Positions 1 through 8,606 are shown, numbered from the stretch's first letter. The stretch: DNA of 14,152 nucleotides from CAYXUG01 sp964468655 (GCA_964468655.1 CAYXUG010000052.1:1-14152); one strand, 5' to 3'. Notes: generated by a model from the sequence alone, not told the origin. Made by a program: numbers and translations.

Positions 1-55
1 TTCCATGGCTTCTTTAACTCTGCTATCTGTAAACCATGTCTATGGTAAGACACTG

Positions 56-640
56 TTATTCTTCAATTTTGACTTTTCCTGAAAATGATGATTCAAAGGT
101 GGTGATTAACTCCGGTTTGGTTGCGTCTGAAATTAAGATTATCATTTGATCTGAATTTGTTGAATTTTCAATTTTACCCCCAAACCGGTAAATGAGATTC
201 CTCACTTTACCCTCCAACTCTGCAGGTACATTTAAATGCAGAGTACTTTTTAAAACATACTCTTTTAACTCCCCACTTTCTATGCAGATGGAAGCACATT
301 TCGAATACGCACGTGCCAGTCCGCCGGTGCCTAGTTTGGTGCCGCCAAAATATCGTACAACAAACAGTGCGGCATTAACAATCTCCTGTTTCTGCAATTC
401 CATTAAAATAGGAATGCCCGCTGTGCCGGGCGGTTCACCAGCATCTGAACTCCCTTCAGAAATTTTGTCTTCCAAAAACCTCCATCCGTAACAAATATGG
501 GATGCATCGTGATATTTTTTACCTAACTCATTCAATTCATTCCGGAAATCAGATTGAGATTCAATGGGAATTAAAAAACCGAGAAATTTGGACTTCTTTT
601 CCTTATAAATAACCTGTGATTCTTTTGCGGGAATCTTCAA
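56..640 (-). CDS. yigZ: YigZ/IMPACT family protein (UPF0029 plus DUF1949 domains)
   Basis: Member of the conserved YigZ/IMPACT family, whose biochemical role in bacteria is poorly defined; the eukaryotic relative acts in translational control. Seen: the family signature SSDAGEPPGTAGIPIL at about residues 64-79, then RYFGGTKLGTGGLARAY at about 97-113, both typical of the N-terminal UPF0029 domain. The last 60 or so residues fit the ferredoxin-like DUF1949 domain. The length of 194 aa is normal (about 200). The reading frame opens with TTG at 640. No ATG is available in frame before the conserved YKEKKSKF motif, so TTG is the best start, though its ribosome site is weak. It lies 17 bases after der on the same strand and is probably co-transcribed with it. 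Family confidence is high; exact function is unknown. Confidence 0.9.
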   Translation of the reverse strand: MKIPAKESQVIYKEKKSKFLGFLIPIESQSDFRNELNELGKKYHDASHICYGWRFLEDKISEGSSDAGEPPGTAGIPILMELQKQEIVNAALFVVRYFGGTKLGTGGLARAYSKCASICIESGELKEYVLKSTLHLNVPAELEGKVRNLIYRFGGKIENSTNSDQMIILISDATKPELITTFESSFSGKVKIEE

Positions 641-657
641 TGAATCTAATTGAAAAA

Positions 658-1971
658 TTAAGACTGCCTGAAATTCAGCCGTATTGGTACACCGGTAAAA
701 TCAAATTGATCTCTGAACGTATTTTCCAGATAATTCCGGTAGGACTCCGGTATCAACTTCGGATAATTGCTGAACAAACTGAATGCCGGTGGTCCCGATT
801 GAGTCTGCGTGCAATACTTAATCCGTATGTTTTTTGCCTGAACCGCCGGCGGCTGATACCGCCGAACCGCTTTTTCAATAACTTGATTAAGCTGAGATGT
901 TGAAATAGTTTGTTTCCACAGTCCGTAAATCCTGATGCATTCGGGAATCAGCTTTGAAATCCTCTGCATTGTTTTGGCGGACACAAATTGCACCGGATAA
1001 TTCTCAACAGATTTGTACTGCCTTGACATCTCTCGTTTGAAATTTTCCACCGTCTTCGTTTCCTTTTCAATGAGGTCCCACTTGTTTACAACCAAAAAAA
1101 GACCTTTCCTCTTATCAATAACACCACGGACAATCTGCTGATCCTGCTTATCAAACCCCTTATCCGCATCAACTACAACCATCACAACATGAGCCCTTTC
1201 AACAGCTCTCAATGTTCGTAAACTGCTGTAATATTCAATGCTGTTTGCCATTTTGGATTTCTTTTTCAATCCTGCCGTATCCACCAGAATAAAAGTGTCT
1301 CCATGAAACTTAAATTTTGAATCAATGGAATCCCGGGTAGTGCCGGGAATATTTGTCACAATTGCTTTTTCTTCGCCCAGCAGTGCATTGGTGATAGATG
1401 ATTTCCCCACATTCGGCATGCCGACAATGGCAATCCGCATGGCATCCGGTTCTTCGATTTTCTCAGGTGGCAATGCACCAAAATGACTGATGACTTCATC
1501 CAGCAGGTCACCGATTTTTCTACCATTCAGCGCTGAGATTGTATGGAGAGAATCAAATCCCAGCGAATAGAACTCACTTCCCAATACTTCCTGCCGATTG
1601 TTGTCAATTTTGTTCACAACCGAGATGCAGGGTTTGCCGGATTTTCGAATCATATCGGTAAGAATTTTATCCGTGGATGTGATGCCGTCCCTCGCATCCA
1701 ATAAAAGAAGAAGCACGTCCGCTTCGGCAATTGCAATTTCCCCCTGCTTTCGGATGGACGATTCAATATCTCCCGGTTCATCAGGAATATATCCTCCTGT
1801 ATCCACAATGGTGAAATCCCTGTCAGTCCATTCAACGGTGCCGTATTTACGGTCTCTTGTAATTCCTTCCTGCTGATCCACAATAGCTTCGCGTTTTTGG
1901 ATCATGCGGTTAAAGAGAGTTGATTTACCGGTGTTGGGCCGGCCAATGATGGCTACGATTGGTTGTGGCAT
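658..1971 (-). CDS. der: Ribosome biogenesis GTPase Der (EngA)
   Basis: Double GTPase needed for maturation of the 50S ribosomal subunit. Seen: two G domains in tandem. The first has P-loop GRPNTGKST (residues 10-18), DTGG (57-60) and NKID (120-123). The second has GMPNVGKSS (184-192), DTAG (231-234) and NKWD (296-299). The C-terminal part from about residue 350 matches the KH-like domain of Der. The length of 437 aa is that of the family. A small oddity is Thr instead of the usual Val in the first P-loop (GRPNTGKST versus GRPNVGKST), which should not prevent GTP binding. The gene starts 37 bases after the 3' end of tRNA-Gly on the same strand with no evident terminator between, so it may share the tRNA transcript. 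yigZ follows. Confidence 0.97.
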   Translation of the reverse strand: MPQPIVAIIGRPNTGKSTLFNRMIQKREAIVDQQEGITRDRKYGTVEWTDRDFTIVDTGGYIPDEPGDIESSIRKQGEIAIAEADVLLLLLDARDGITSTDKILTDMIRKSGKPCISVVNKIDNNRQEVLGSEFYSLGFDSLHTISALNGRKIGDLLDEVISHFGALPPEKIEEPDAMRIAIVGMPNVGKSSITNALLGEEKAIVTNIPGTTRDSIDSKFKFHGDTFILVDTAGLKKKSKMANSIEYYSSLRTLRAVERAHVVMVVVDADKGFDKQDQQIVRGVIDKRKGLFLVVNKWDLIEKETKTVENFKREMSRQYKSVENYPVQFVSAKTMQRISKLIPECIRIYGLWKQTISTSQLNQVIEKAVRRYQPPAVQAKNIRIKYCTQTQSGPPAFSLFSNYPKLIPESYRNYLENTFRDQFDFTGVPIRLNFRQS

Positions 1972-2008
1972 GGTTCTTTGGTTTAATCCTTTTTGTTAAA
2001 AATGAACG

Positions 2009-2079
2009 AGCGCCCGATGGGAATCGGACCCACATGACGAGCTTGGGAAGCTCGAATGTTACCATTACATCACGGGCGC
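2009..2079 (-). tRNA. tRNA-Gly, anticodon CCC
   Basis: A complete cloverleaf can be folded by hand. The acceptor stem GCGCCCG/CGGGCGC uses 2079-2073 and 2016-2010. The D stem is ATGT/ACAT with loop AATGGTA. The anticodon stem CGAGC/GCTCG encloses loop TTCCCAA (2049-2043), with anticodon CCC at 2047-2045. The variable loop is 4 nt (TCAT). The T stem GTGGG/CCCAT ends in a G-U pair. The discriminator base is U, as is usual for bacterial tRNA-Gly, and the 3' CCA is not encoded. It reads GGG codons. The T loop is TCCGATT, with C rather than U at position 55, which is unusual. der lies just downstream on the same strand. Confidence 0.95.
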
Positions 2080-2181
2080 ATGCGACTTGAAATTTATGAC
2101 TAATATTCATCGGGTACAAAAATTTGTTAACAACAATTTTTAACTTTTTCAAACTTTTATATAATATTCCCTAATTAGGAG

Positions 2182-2209
2182 TTGACAAAATTTGATGGTT
2201 GTTCATAAA
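2182..2209 (+). promoter_or_regulatory. Candidate promoter for nrdJ
   Basis: TTGACA at 2182-2187 is a perfect -35 box. After a 16-base spacer comes CATAAA (2204-2209), four of six matches to a -10 box, giving a leader of about 90 bases before the nrdJ start. A second possible -10 box, a perfect TATAAT at 2264-2269, lies nearer the gene but has no good -35 partner. No NrdR-box pair and no riboswitch-like fold was recognised in this leader. Prediction from consensus only. Confidence 0.4.
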
Positions 2210-2303
2210 TTGTGGGTGCCATACTCGCGGAGTTTAGGCATACTTGCTTGCTACTTTTTACATTATAATCCCATCCTATAATCTTAGTTAAATGGAGACT
2301 GAC

Positions 2304-4787
2304 ATGGCAGAAGCATTACAATTCGAATTTCCTATGGTTGGGACGTCCGAAAAGACCTCGGATGAAAAGAATAAACCGGTTAATATTTTACCGGGTGATC
2401 ATACCAAAACCGATCAACCTCTAACAGACCTACCCGAACTTTTAGGTGAAAAAACACCTGCTGAATACACTTTGGATGGCTACTACGGTGATGATGAACT
2501 TGGGAAAAAAATCCTTCAGGACAAGTACCTCGCACCGTGGGAAAAAAATCCCTACGACATGTGGAAACGAATTGCGAAAGCGCTTGCATCCGTAGAAACA
2601 AAAGAGAATCAGGATTTCTGGTATAATAGATTCTTCGCCATTCTTGAGGATTTCAGATTCGTCCCCGGCGGAAGAATAATGCACGGTGCCGGCAGGGAAG
2701 ATATTACCACCACACTGAACAACTGCTATGTTGTGAGCATCAGAGATGATTCAATCGGTGCCATTTACGATGCCATTCGTGAAGAAGCCATGACATACAA
2801 ATATGGCGGCGGATGCGGTCATGACCTTTCCATTCTTCGTCCCGGTAAATCTGTTATTGAAGGTACCGGCGGGGAATCATGCGGACCTACCGGCTTTATG
2901 AATTTATTCAGTGAGAACACAAATACCATAGCTCAGCACGGCAGGCGCGGTGCAAACATGCAGACCCTCAGAATTGATCATCCTGACATTGAAAAATTCA
3001 TTGAAATAAAAACAGGTGATATTGACATGGTAAAATATTCCAATATCTCAGTGTTGCTTACTCATGAATTCATGAATGCAGTGGAAAATGACGAGGATTT
3101 TGACCTAAGGTGGCAGAACAAAGTCTATAAAACAATAAAGGCCAAAGACTTGTGGGATAAAATTATTGAACATGCTCATACAAGCGCCGAACCGGGACTC
3201 CTATTCTGGGATACCATGATAGATTATCACAATGCGGAATATTGCAGTCCGCTGGTTTCAACAAATCCCTGCGCCGAGCAACCCCTTCCCGACGGCGGAT
3301 GCTGTAATCTCGGATCAATCAATCTGGAAAGATTTGTGGATGATGATGGTAATTTTTTAGCGGATCAGTTTAATGAGACTATTGCCATCGCCACGCGGTT
3401 CATGGATAATGTTATCGATTACAATATGGAACGTCATGCCTTGCCGGTTCAAAAAGCGAATGCAGAAAAAGACCGCCGCGTTGGAATTGGATTGCTGGGA
3501 TTGGGTGATATGTTTGTAAAAATGAAAATTGCCTATGATTCCGACGAAGCTCTGAAAATTGCTGAAAAAATCTGCGAAACAATGAGAGATATCGCTTATG
3601 AAACGTCTGCTGAACTTGCCAAGGAAAAAGGGATGTTCCTTAACTTCCAATGGGAAGGATATTCAAAGAGTGAATTTGTACAAAATTTACCGGAAAAACT
3701 TCAAGATAAGATTAAGCAGAACGGTATTCGGAATTCTACAATCCTGACAGTCCCGCCAACTGGAAGCGGCGCTATTGTTGCAAGAGTCACCTCCGGGATT
3801 GAACCCATATTTCAGACTTCCTATTACAGAAGAGTAAAGAAAAATGAAGGTTACGGAAAAACATTTGATGAATTCAAAGTCTATCACCCGCTCATCCAAA
3901 AAATGTTCGGCACGGATAAAAATCTACCGGATTATGTTTTAACCGCCCATGACATCGATCCCTTTTTCAGGGTCGAAATGCAAGGCGTCATTCAAAAGTA
4001 CATTGATTCGTCAATCAGTTCAACTGTAAATCTCAAATCAGATATCCCTGTGGAAACTGTTTCGGACATTTATATAACAGCTTACAAAGCAGGATTAAAG
4101 GGAATCACGGTTTACAGGGAAAGTTCAAGAGAAGGTATCCTGATTAGTGAAAAACAAAAAGCCGCTGAAATAGCAGCCACAGAAGAAACTCAAGTAAAAA
4201 AAGAAGAAATGGTTAGTTCGGATGAAGAAACACCTGTGACTGAATTATCGAATTATACCGAACCACTCAAACCTAGAATCCGTCCCGCTGTAACAAATGG
4301 CGTCACCAAACGCATTCGTACGGGCGAGGGTTCCTTGTACATTACAATAAACGAAGATGAAAAGGGATTGTGCGAAGTATTCACCGCCATAGGAAAAGCT
4401 GGCGGAAATGCTCAAACACAGGCAGAAGCCATTAGTCGCCTGATTTCCTTAGCGCTGCGGTCCGGAATTAATCCAGCTGATATTATAAAACAATTAAAAG
4501 GCATTAGCGGGCCAAGTCCTACGTGGGAAAATGGTCACCTGGTTCTCTCTACTCCTGATGCTATCGGCCGCGCACTGGAAGAATATTTAGAAAAACATCA
4601 AACCAACGGGTCCGAAGAAACCGAACATAAAAGTACTATGTTTACTATGGAGGAAACCCCAGCTGAAACACTCGTTTTGGATTATAATCCCCGGACCATG
4701 GTTACCTGTCCGGATTGCGGCAGTACTGTCATGCATGAAAGCGGATGTGTAACGTGTCCGAGCTGCGGATATTCCAAGTGTGAATAA
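2304..4787 (+). CDS. nrdJ: Class II (adenosylcobalamin-dependent) ribonucleotide reductase NrdJ
   Basis: Reduces ribonucleotides to deoxyribonucleotides with a B12-generated thiyl radical. Seen: catalytic motif NPCAE (about residues 321-325; Asn, radical Cys 323 and Glu 325). A redox cysteine pair is likely, Cys 141 in NNCYVV and Cys 334 in GGCCNLGSINL. PTGSGAIVAR lies near residue 485. A TSCPD-type domain spans about 675-780. The last 27 residues carry the cysteine cluster CPDCG...CPSCGYSKC, as in many NrdJ proteins, likely a redox shuttle or zinc site. No separate NrdB-like subunit or activase is nearby, consistent with class II. Start choice: ATG 2304 has GGAG (2294-2297) six bases upstream; the earlier in-frame ATG at 2292 overlaps that ribosome site and is disfavoured. 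This gives 827 aa, and it is the only plus-strand gene of the window. Confidence 0.95.
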   Translation: MAEALQFEFPMVGTSEKTSDEKNKPVNILPGDHTKTDQPLTDLPELLGEKTPAEYTLDGYYGDDELGKKILQDKYLAPWEKNPYDMWKRIAKALASVETKENQDFWYNRFFAILEDFRFVPGGRIMHGAGREDITTTLNNCYVVSIRDDSIGAIYDAIREEAMTYKYGGGCGHDLSILRPGKSVIEGTGGESCGPTGFMNLFSENTNTIAQHGRRGANMQTLRIDHPDIEKFIEIKTGDIDMVKYSNISVLLTHEFMNAVENDEDFDLRWQNKVYKTIKAKDLWDKIIEHAHTSAEPGLLFWDTMIDYHNAEYCSPLVSTNPCAEQPLPDGGCCNLGSINLERFVDDDGNFLADQFNETIAIATRFMDNVIDYNMERHALPVQKANAEKDRRVGIGLLGLGDMFVKMKIAYDSDEALKIAEKICETMRDIAYETSAELAKEKGMFLNFQWEGYSKSEFVQNLPEKLQDKIKQNGIRNSTILTVPPTGSGAIVARVTSGIEPIFQTSYYRRVKKNEGYGKTFDEFKVYHPLIQKMFGTDKNLPDYVLTAHDIDPFFRVEMQGVIQKYIDSSISSTVNLKSDIPVETVSDIYITAYKAGLKGITVYRESSREGILISEKQKAAEIAATEETQVKKEEMVSSDEETPVTELSNYTEPLKPRIRPAVTNGVTKRIRTGEGSLYITINEDEKGLCEVFTAIGKAGGNAQTQAEAISRLISLALRSGINPADIIKQLKGISGPSPTWENGHLVLSTPDAIGRALEEYLEKHQTNGSEETEHKSTMFTMEETPAETLVLDYNPRTMVTCPDCGSTVMHESGCVTCPSCGYSKCE

Positions 4788-4809
4788 AACTAATAACTGA
4801 TACACATAT

Positions 4810-4837
4810 AAAAAAGCCCTCAAACGAGGGCTTTTTT
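4810..4837. terminator. Bidirectional Rho-independent terminator between nrdJ and frr
   Basis: A perfect 12-bp stem: six A then GCCCTC (4810-4821), loop AAAC (4822-4825), then GAGGGC and six T (4826-4837). It has a U tract on either strand, so it can end both the plus-strand nrdJ transcript and the minus-strand rplM-to-frr transcript, which converge here. Confidence 0.93.
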
Positions 4838-4864
4838 ATTGTTCAAAATATTAAATATCGGTCT

Positions 4865-5428
4865 TTAAGTTTCTTTAATTTCTATCTCTTTACTGTTCTG
4901 CAATTTATTTAACTGTTCTATGAAATCATCAGTGATTTTTTGAACTTCATCGTGTGCATATCGTCCCTCATTTTCAGAAATCTCATTTGAGTGTTCCAAT
5001 TCCCTGAGGTGATTATTGATGTCTTTTCTGACATTTCTGACAGCTATTCTCCCTTCCTCCGCCAATGTATGAACCAATTTTACCATTTCATTTCTTCTCT
5101 CTTCGGTGAGTGCAGGGATTGGCACTCTGATGACGTTACCATCATTGGCAGGATTTAATCCCAAGTCAGCTGCCTGAATGGCTTTTTCTATATCGAATAC
5201 CAAATTCTTATCAAATGGCTGAACCACCAGTAATCTCGCCTCTTGTGCGGTGATATTAGCTATTGTTTTCAATGGTGCAAGGGAGCCATAATAAGGCACC
5301 TTCACTGTTTCCAGCAAAGCAGGAGATGCTCTACCTGTTCGAATCTGGGTGAATTCATGTTTGACGTGTTCAATAGCAGAAGTCATCCTTTTTTTTGCGT
5401 CCTGATAAAAGTTTTTTAAATCAGCCAT
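4865..5428 (-). CDS. frr: Ribosome recycling factor
   Basis: Splits the post-termination ribosome together with EF-G. Seen: typical RRF sequence over the full 187 aa, with EFTQIRTGRASPALLE at about residues 25-40, VPYYGSLAPLKTIANI at 44-59, and RVPIPALTEERRNEMVK near 100-117. The start is well supported: AAGGAG sits six bases before the ATG at 5428 and overlaps the end of pyrH. This is the clearest Shine-Dalgarno site among the minus-strand genes. It is the last gene of the rplM-rpsI-rpsB-tsf-pyrH-frr run and ends just before the shared terminator. Confidence 0.97.
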   Translation of the reverse strand: MADLKNFYQDAKKRMTSAIEHVKHEFTQIRTGRASPALLETVKVPYYGSLAPLKTIANITAQEARLLVVQPFDKNLVFDIEKAIQAADLGLNPANDGNVIRVPIPALTEERRNEMVKLVHTLAEEGRIAVRNVRKDINNHLRELEHSNEISENEGRYAHDEVQKITDDFIEQLNKLQNSKEIEIKET

Positions 5429-5431
5429 ATC

Positions 5432-6148
5432 TTACTCCTTGATCAAAGTTCCTAAGTGTTCCCCGCACAATATCTTTTTTAAATTCTCTTTATCATTCAA
5501 ATCGAATACAATGATAGGTAATTTATTTTCCTGGCATAGTGTAACCGCCGTTAAATCCATAATCCTTAACCCGTCTTCAATAACCTGTTGAAAAGTGAGA
5601 GAATCATATCGAACCGCATTCGAATGTTTCTCCGGATCTTTATCATAAACACCGTCCACTTTTGTACCTTTCAATACAACGTCGGTTTCCAATTCAGTCG
5701 CTCTTAAAACAGCGGCTGTGTCTGTGCTAAAATAAGGATTCCCAGTTCCACCCGCAACAATAACGACTCTACCTTTTTCAAGATGTCTGATAGCCCGTCG
5801 GCGAATATAGGGTTCAGCCAATTGAGAAATGGTAATAGCTGTCAGTGTTCTCGTTGGGCACCCTGTTTTTTCTAAGGCGTCCTGCAGTGTTATGGCATTG
5901 ATGATGGTGGCGAGCATTCCCAAATAATCGGCTGAAACTCTATCCATTCCCTGATGTTCAGCCATTTCTCCTCGAATGATATTACCCCCGCCGATTACAA
6001 TCCCAACCTGCACCCCAAGATCGCACGCGGATTTCACTTCTTCAGCAAGAAATTTTACCTTGGCGGGATCTACGCCAAAACCCTTGTTTCCTGAAAGAAT
6101 TTCTCCGCTTAACTTAAGCAGAATCCTTCCATACACAGGTTTTGTCAT
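5432..6148 (-). CDS. pyrH: UMP kinase
   Basis: Phosphorylates UMP to UDP, the step after de novo UMP synthesis; bacterial hexameric amino acid kinase family. Seen: RILLKLSGE near the N terminus (about residues 8-16), the glycine-rich GIVIGGGNIIRG (about 49-60), GMDRVSADYLGMLATIINA, GTGNPYFSTDTAA, and a DGVYDKDP segment. Start choice: the frame stays open up to 6253, but that stretch lies inside tsf. ATG 6148 begins 16 bases after the tsf stop, directly ahead of the conserved KLSGE motif, and gives 238 aa, the normal family length. No clear Shine-Dalgarno site precedes it. It sits between tsf and frr as in many bacteria and links this translation operon to the pyr operon upstream. Confidence 0.96.
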   Translation of the reverse strand: MTKPVYGRILLKLSGEILSGNKGFGVDPAKVKFLAEEVKSACDLGVQVGIVIGGGNIIRGEMAEHQGMDRVSADYLGMLATIINAITLQDALEKTGCPTRTLTAITISQLAEPYIRRRAIRHLEKGRVVIVAGGTGNPYFSTDTAAVLRATELETDVVLKGTKVDGVYDKDPEKHSNAVRYDSLTFQQVIEDGLRIMDLTAVTLCQENKLPIIVFDLNDKENLKKILCGEHLGTLIKE

Positions 6149-6164
6149 AGATTGGTTTGGTTTA

Positions 6165-6785
6165 TTATAACTGTCCGTTTGACGAAGAAGATCCCTCGCC
6201 CACTTCAAAACGGGAGAAACGACCGATTGTAATATTTTCACCCACAGTTGCAATCGTTTCAGTCAGAATATCCTTGATTGTTTTATCACTGTCCTTTATG
6301 AAAGGTTGTTCCAAAAGGCAGGATTCCTGAAAGAATTTATCCAATTTCCCCTCGACAATTTTATCCAATACATTATCAGGTTTATTCAATTGCTTTGCCT
6401 GTTCTTTATAGATTTCTTTTTCCCTCTCAATAATATTACTATTCAGATTATCCTTGTTAACTGCAAGTGGATTCGTGGCAGCAATCTGCATGGCAATATC
6501 TTTTGCAAACTGCGTAAATCCATCGGTCTTGGCAACAAAATCAGTTTCACATTTTACTTCAACCAAAACTCCGATTCTGCTTCCGGGATGGATATAGGAA
6601 TGAACAACGCCCTGATCTGCTGTCCTCGAACTTTTCTTTGCAGCTTTTGCGGTGCCTTTTTTCCTTAAATAATCGATTGCGGCATCAACATCACCCTTTG
6701 ATTCTACCAATGCCTCTTTGCAGTCCATAATGCCCGCGCCTGTTCTTGATCTTAAATCTTTTACACTTTTTGAATCTACCGTCAT
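6165..6785 (-). CDS. tsf: Translation elongation factor Ts
   Basis: Nucleotide exchange factor for EF-Tu. Seen: an N-terminal UBA-like region with TGAGIMDCKEAL (about residues 15-26), then the EF-Tu contact motif TDFV (81-84) inside VEVKCETDFVAKTDGF. The protein is 206 aa, the short form with one core repeat as in Thermus, rather than the roughly 280 aa E. coli form. The C terminus is a short serine- and glycine-rich tail. The ATG overlaps the rpsB stop as ATGA (6782-6785), so translation of the two is probably coupled. Confidence 0.96.
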   Translation of the reverse strand: MTVDSKSVKDLRSRTGAGIMDCKEALVESKGDVDAAIDYLRKKGTAKAAKKSSRTADQGVVHSYIHPGSRIGVLVEVKCETDFVAKTDGFTQFAKDIAMQIAATNPLAVNKDNLNSNIIEREKEIYKEQAKQLNKPDNVLDKIVEGKLDKFFQESCLLEQPFIKDSDKTIKDILTETIATVGENITIGRFSRFEVGEGSSSSNGQL

Positions 6786-7705
6786 GCTTCTTCTATTATT
6801 TCCTCTTCTTTGTTATTCGGATTATCATCATCTGTTTCTTCATCATTTTCAGATGTTCCCTTCTCAACTTTTTCTTCTACTATTTCTTCCTTGTGATCCC
6901 CCTGCTCTTCCTGAGCGTTGGAAACCTCCGTTAATTCTTCTTTTTCTTCTGATGCAGGTTCATCGACTTTCACCTCAACTTCAGTCTCTTCTTCAGTTTC
7001 TTTTACAACCTCTTCATCGCTCGGATATTCCATAGATTTCGCATGACAAACCGCTCTGGACAATTCACTTACAATCAATTTGACGGCGCGAATTGAATCA
7101 TCATTGGCAGGGATGGGATAATCAATGCTTCTGGGGTCAGTATCCGTGTCAACAACAGCAACAATTGGAATATTGAGTACCTTTGCTTCATTTACAGCAA
7201 TATGTTCATTGTTTCCATCAACAATGATTAAAACATCAGGAAGCCGTTTCATATCTTTTATTCCCCTGTGAAGATCCTGCAGCTTCAATCTTTCACGGTC
7301 AAGCGATAAAAGTTCTTTCTTAGTGGCATTTTCAAATAGGGCTCCGGATTCCTTTTCAAGAACATGGAGACGTTTAATACTTTTGCGGATTGTAGTAAAA
7401 TTGGTTAATGTCCCGCCCAGCCAGCGTTCTACGACATAGAACATCCCGCATTTATCTGCTTCCTGCTGAACGATATCCATAGCATTTTTCTTGGTACCCA
7501 CAAACAGCACTTCACCGCCGGCATGAACCACTTCGGTGATATAATCCACAGCTTTTGATAATTCCTTGAGTGTTTCATCCAAATTAATAATATGGATGCC
7601 ATTTTTTGACATGAGGATATAAGGACGGTAATTAGGATTCCACTTTCTGATCACATGACCAAAGTGTGCACCTGTACTCAACAAATCATCGAATGTTACA
7701 TTCAT
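6782..7705 (-). CDS. rpsB: 30S ribosomal protein S2 with long acidic C-terminal tail
   Basis: Small-subunit protein S2. Seen: the full S2 core over residues 1 to about 222, with STGAHFGHVIRKWNPNYRPYI near the start, LFVGTKK (about 67-73), VERWLGGTLTNF (about 92-103) and IVAVVDTDTDP (about 176-186). The core is followed by about 85 residues dominated by Glu, Asp, Lys and Val, with no recognisable domain. At 307 aa it is longer than the usual 230-260. Long charged tails on S2 occur in several lineages. No Shine-Dalgarno site precedes the ATG, and the gene begins 12 bases after rpsI. Its stop overlaps the tsf start. Confidence 0.97.
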   Translation of the reverse strand: MNVTFDDLLSTGAHFGHVIRKWNPNYRPYILMSKNGIHIINLDETLKELSKAVDYITEVVHAGGEVLFVGTKKNAMDIVQQEADKCGMFYVVERWLGGTLTNFTTIRKSIKRLHVLEKESGALFENATKKELLSLDRERLKLQDLHRGIKDMKRLPDVLIIVDGNNEHIAVNEAKVLNIPIVAVVDTDTDPRSIDYPIPANDDSIRAVKLIVSELSRAVCHAKSMEYPSDEEVVKETEEETEVEVKVDEPASEEKEELTEVSNAQEEQGDHKEEIVEEKVEKGTSENDEETDDDNPNNKEEEIIEEA

Positions 7706-7717
7706 ATAAATAATGGA

Positions 7718-8110
7718 TTAACGTTTAGAAAATTGAAATGCTCTCCGCGCACCCCGAAGTCCATATTTCTTGCGTTCCTTAACACGGGCATCACGTGTTA
7801 ACATTCCGGCCCGTTTGAGAACCGGTTTGAATTCATCACTCATTTGAGCTAAAATTTTACTTATTCCGTGCCGGACAGCGCCTGCCTGCCCCGTCAGCCC
7901 ACCTCCTCTGACATTTACCATAATATCGAATTTACCCATCTGATCCACTAAAATCAGGGGCTGTTCAACAAGTTTCCTCTGGGAGACTCTCCCAAAATAT
8001 GTTTCAAAATCACGTTTGTTAACCATGATTTTTCCTTTGCCGGAATTTAAGAACACCCGGGCAATGGAAGATTTCCTTTTTCCTACTGAAGAATATTTGT
8101 CACTTACCAT
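7718..8110 (-). CDS. rpsI: 30S ribosomal protein S9
   Basis: Small-subunit protein whose C-terminal tail reaches the P-site tRNA. Seen: GKRKSSIARVFLNSGKGKIMVN near the N terminus, GGGLTGQAGAVRHGISKIL in the middle (about residues 69-88), and the basic C terminus KKYGLRGARRAFQFSKR ending in the conserved SKR. The length of 130 aa is exactly typical. It follows rplM after five bases, the near-universal rplM-rpsI pairing. No strong Shine-Dalgarno site. Confidence 0.97.
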   Translation of the reverse strand: MVSDKYSSVGKRKSSIARVFLNSGKGKIMVNKRDFETYFGRVSQRKLVEQPLILVDQMGKFDIMVNVRGGGLTGQAGAVRHGISKILAQMSDEFKPVLKRAGMLTRDARVKERKKYGLRGARRAFQFSKR

Positions 8111-8115
8111 ACCGT

Positions 8116-8544
8116 TTAAATTTTAAGCTCCTTTGGTTGTTGTGCTGTATGGGGATGTTCAGAACCCCTGTAAACTTTTAATTGTTTAATAATTTTCCTT
8201 CCGAGACGATTGTGAGGAAGCATGCCTCTTACCGCATTAAAGATAATTTTTTCCGGCTGGTTGCGCCTGAGTGTATGGAGGTCTATTAATTTAGCGCCTC
8301 CCGGGTATCCCGAATGGGAGAAATATTTTTTATCCATCTCCTTTTTCCCCGTTACTCTTATTTTTTCTGCATTGACTACAATAACGTGGTCGCCCATATC
8401 CATGTGCGGTGTAAAAGTCGGCTTATGTTTACCCCTGAGAATGGTTGCAATTTTACTTGCAAATCTCCCAAGAGTCTGACCATCTGCATCGGTCAACCAC
8501 CAATCCTTTTGTTTCTCACTTTCGATCATTGAATATGTTTTCAT
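8116..8544 (-). CDS. rplM: 50S ribosomal protein L13
   Basis: Large-subunit protein L13, an early assembly protein. Seen: WWLTDADGQTLGRFASKIATI (about residues 15-35), LRGKHKPTF, GDHVIVVNAEKIRVTGKK, and RGMLPHNRLGRKIIKQLKVY. Start choice: the frame extends to a TTG at 8556, but ATG 8544 gives 142 aa, the same as the E. coli protein, and has GGA about ten bases upstream. First gene of the translation operon; the 113 bases between it and pyrC hold a candidate promoter. Confidence 0.96.
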   Translation of the reverse strand: MKTYSMIESEKQKDWWLTDADGQTLGRFASKIATILRGKHKPTFTPHMDMGDHVIVVNAEKIRVTGKKEMDKKYFSHSGYPGGAKLIDLHTLRRNQPEKIIFNAVRGMLPHNRLGRKIIKQLKVYRGSEHPHTAQQPKELKI

Positions 8545-8606
8545 CTGTTTTTCCAAACAAGTTAAGCTTTGAAAATTAATTTTAGATTCTTTTCAAAACA
8601 AGAATT

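Noticed and set aside
1..55. Possible gene fragments at the left edge: a plus-strand frame ending in TAA at 48 and a minus-strand frame starting at a GTG near 53
   Set aside because: Fewer than 20 codons each, no recognisable motif, and no ribosome site that favours one over the other.
658..903. Plus-strand open frames opposite der and other long genes
   Set aside because: They are mirror frames of clearly identified conserved genes, with no motifs of their own.
2216..2303. A riboswitch or NrdR-box in the nrdJ leader
   Set aside because: The leader is too short for a cobalamin riboswitch, no B12-box-like motif is present, and no paired NrdR-type repeats were found.
6149..6253. Longer UMP kinase with a 35-residue N-terminal extension
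   Set aside because: The extension overlaps the end of tsf and precedes the conserved family N terminus; ATG 6148 gives the normal length.
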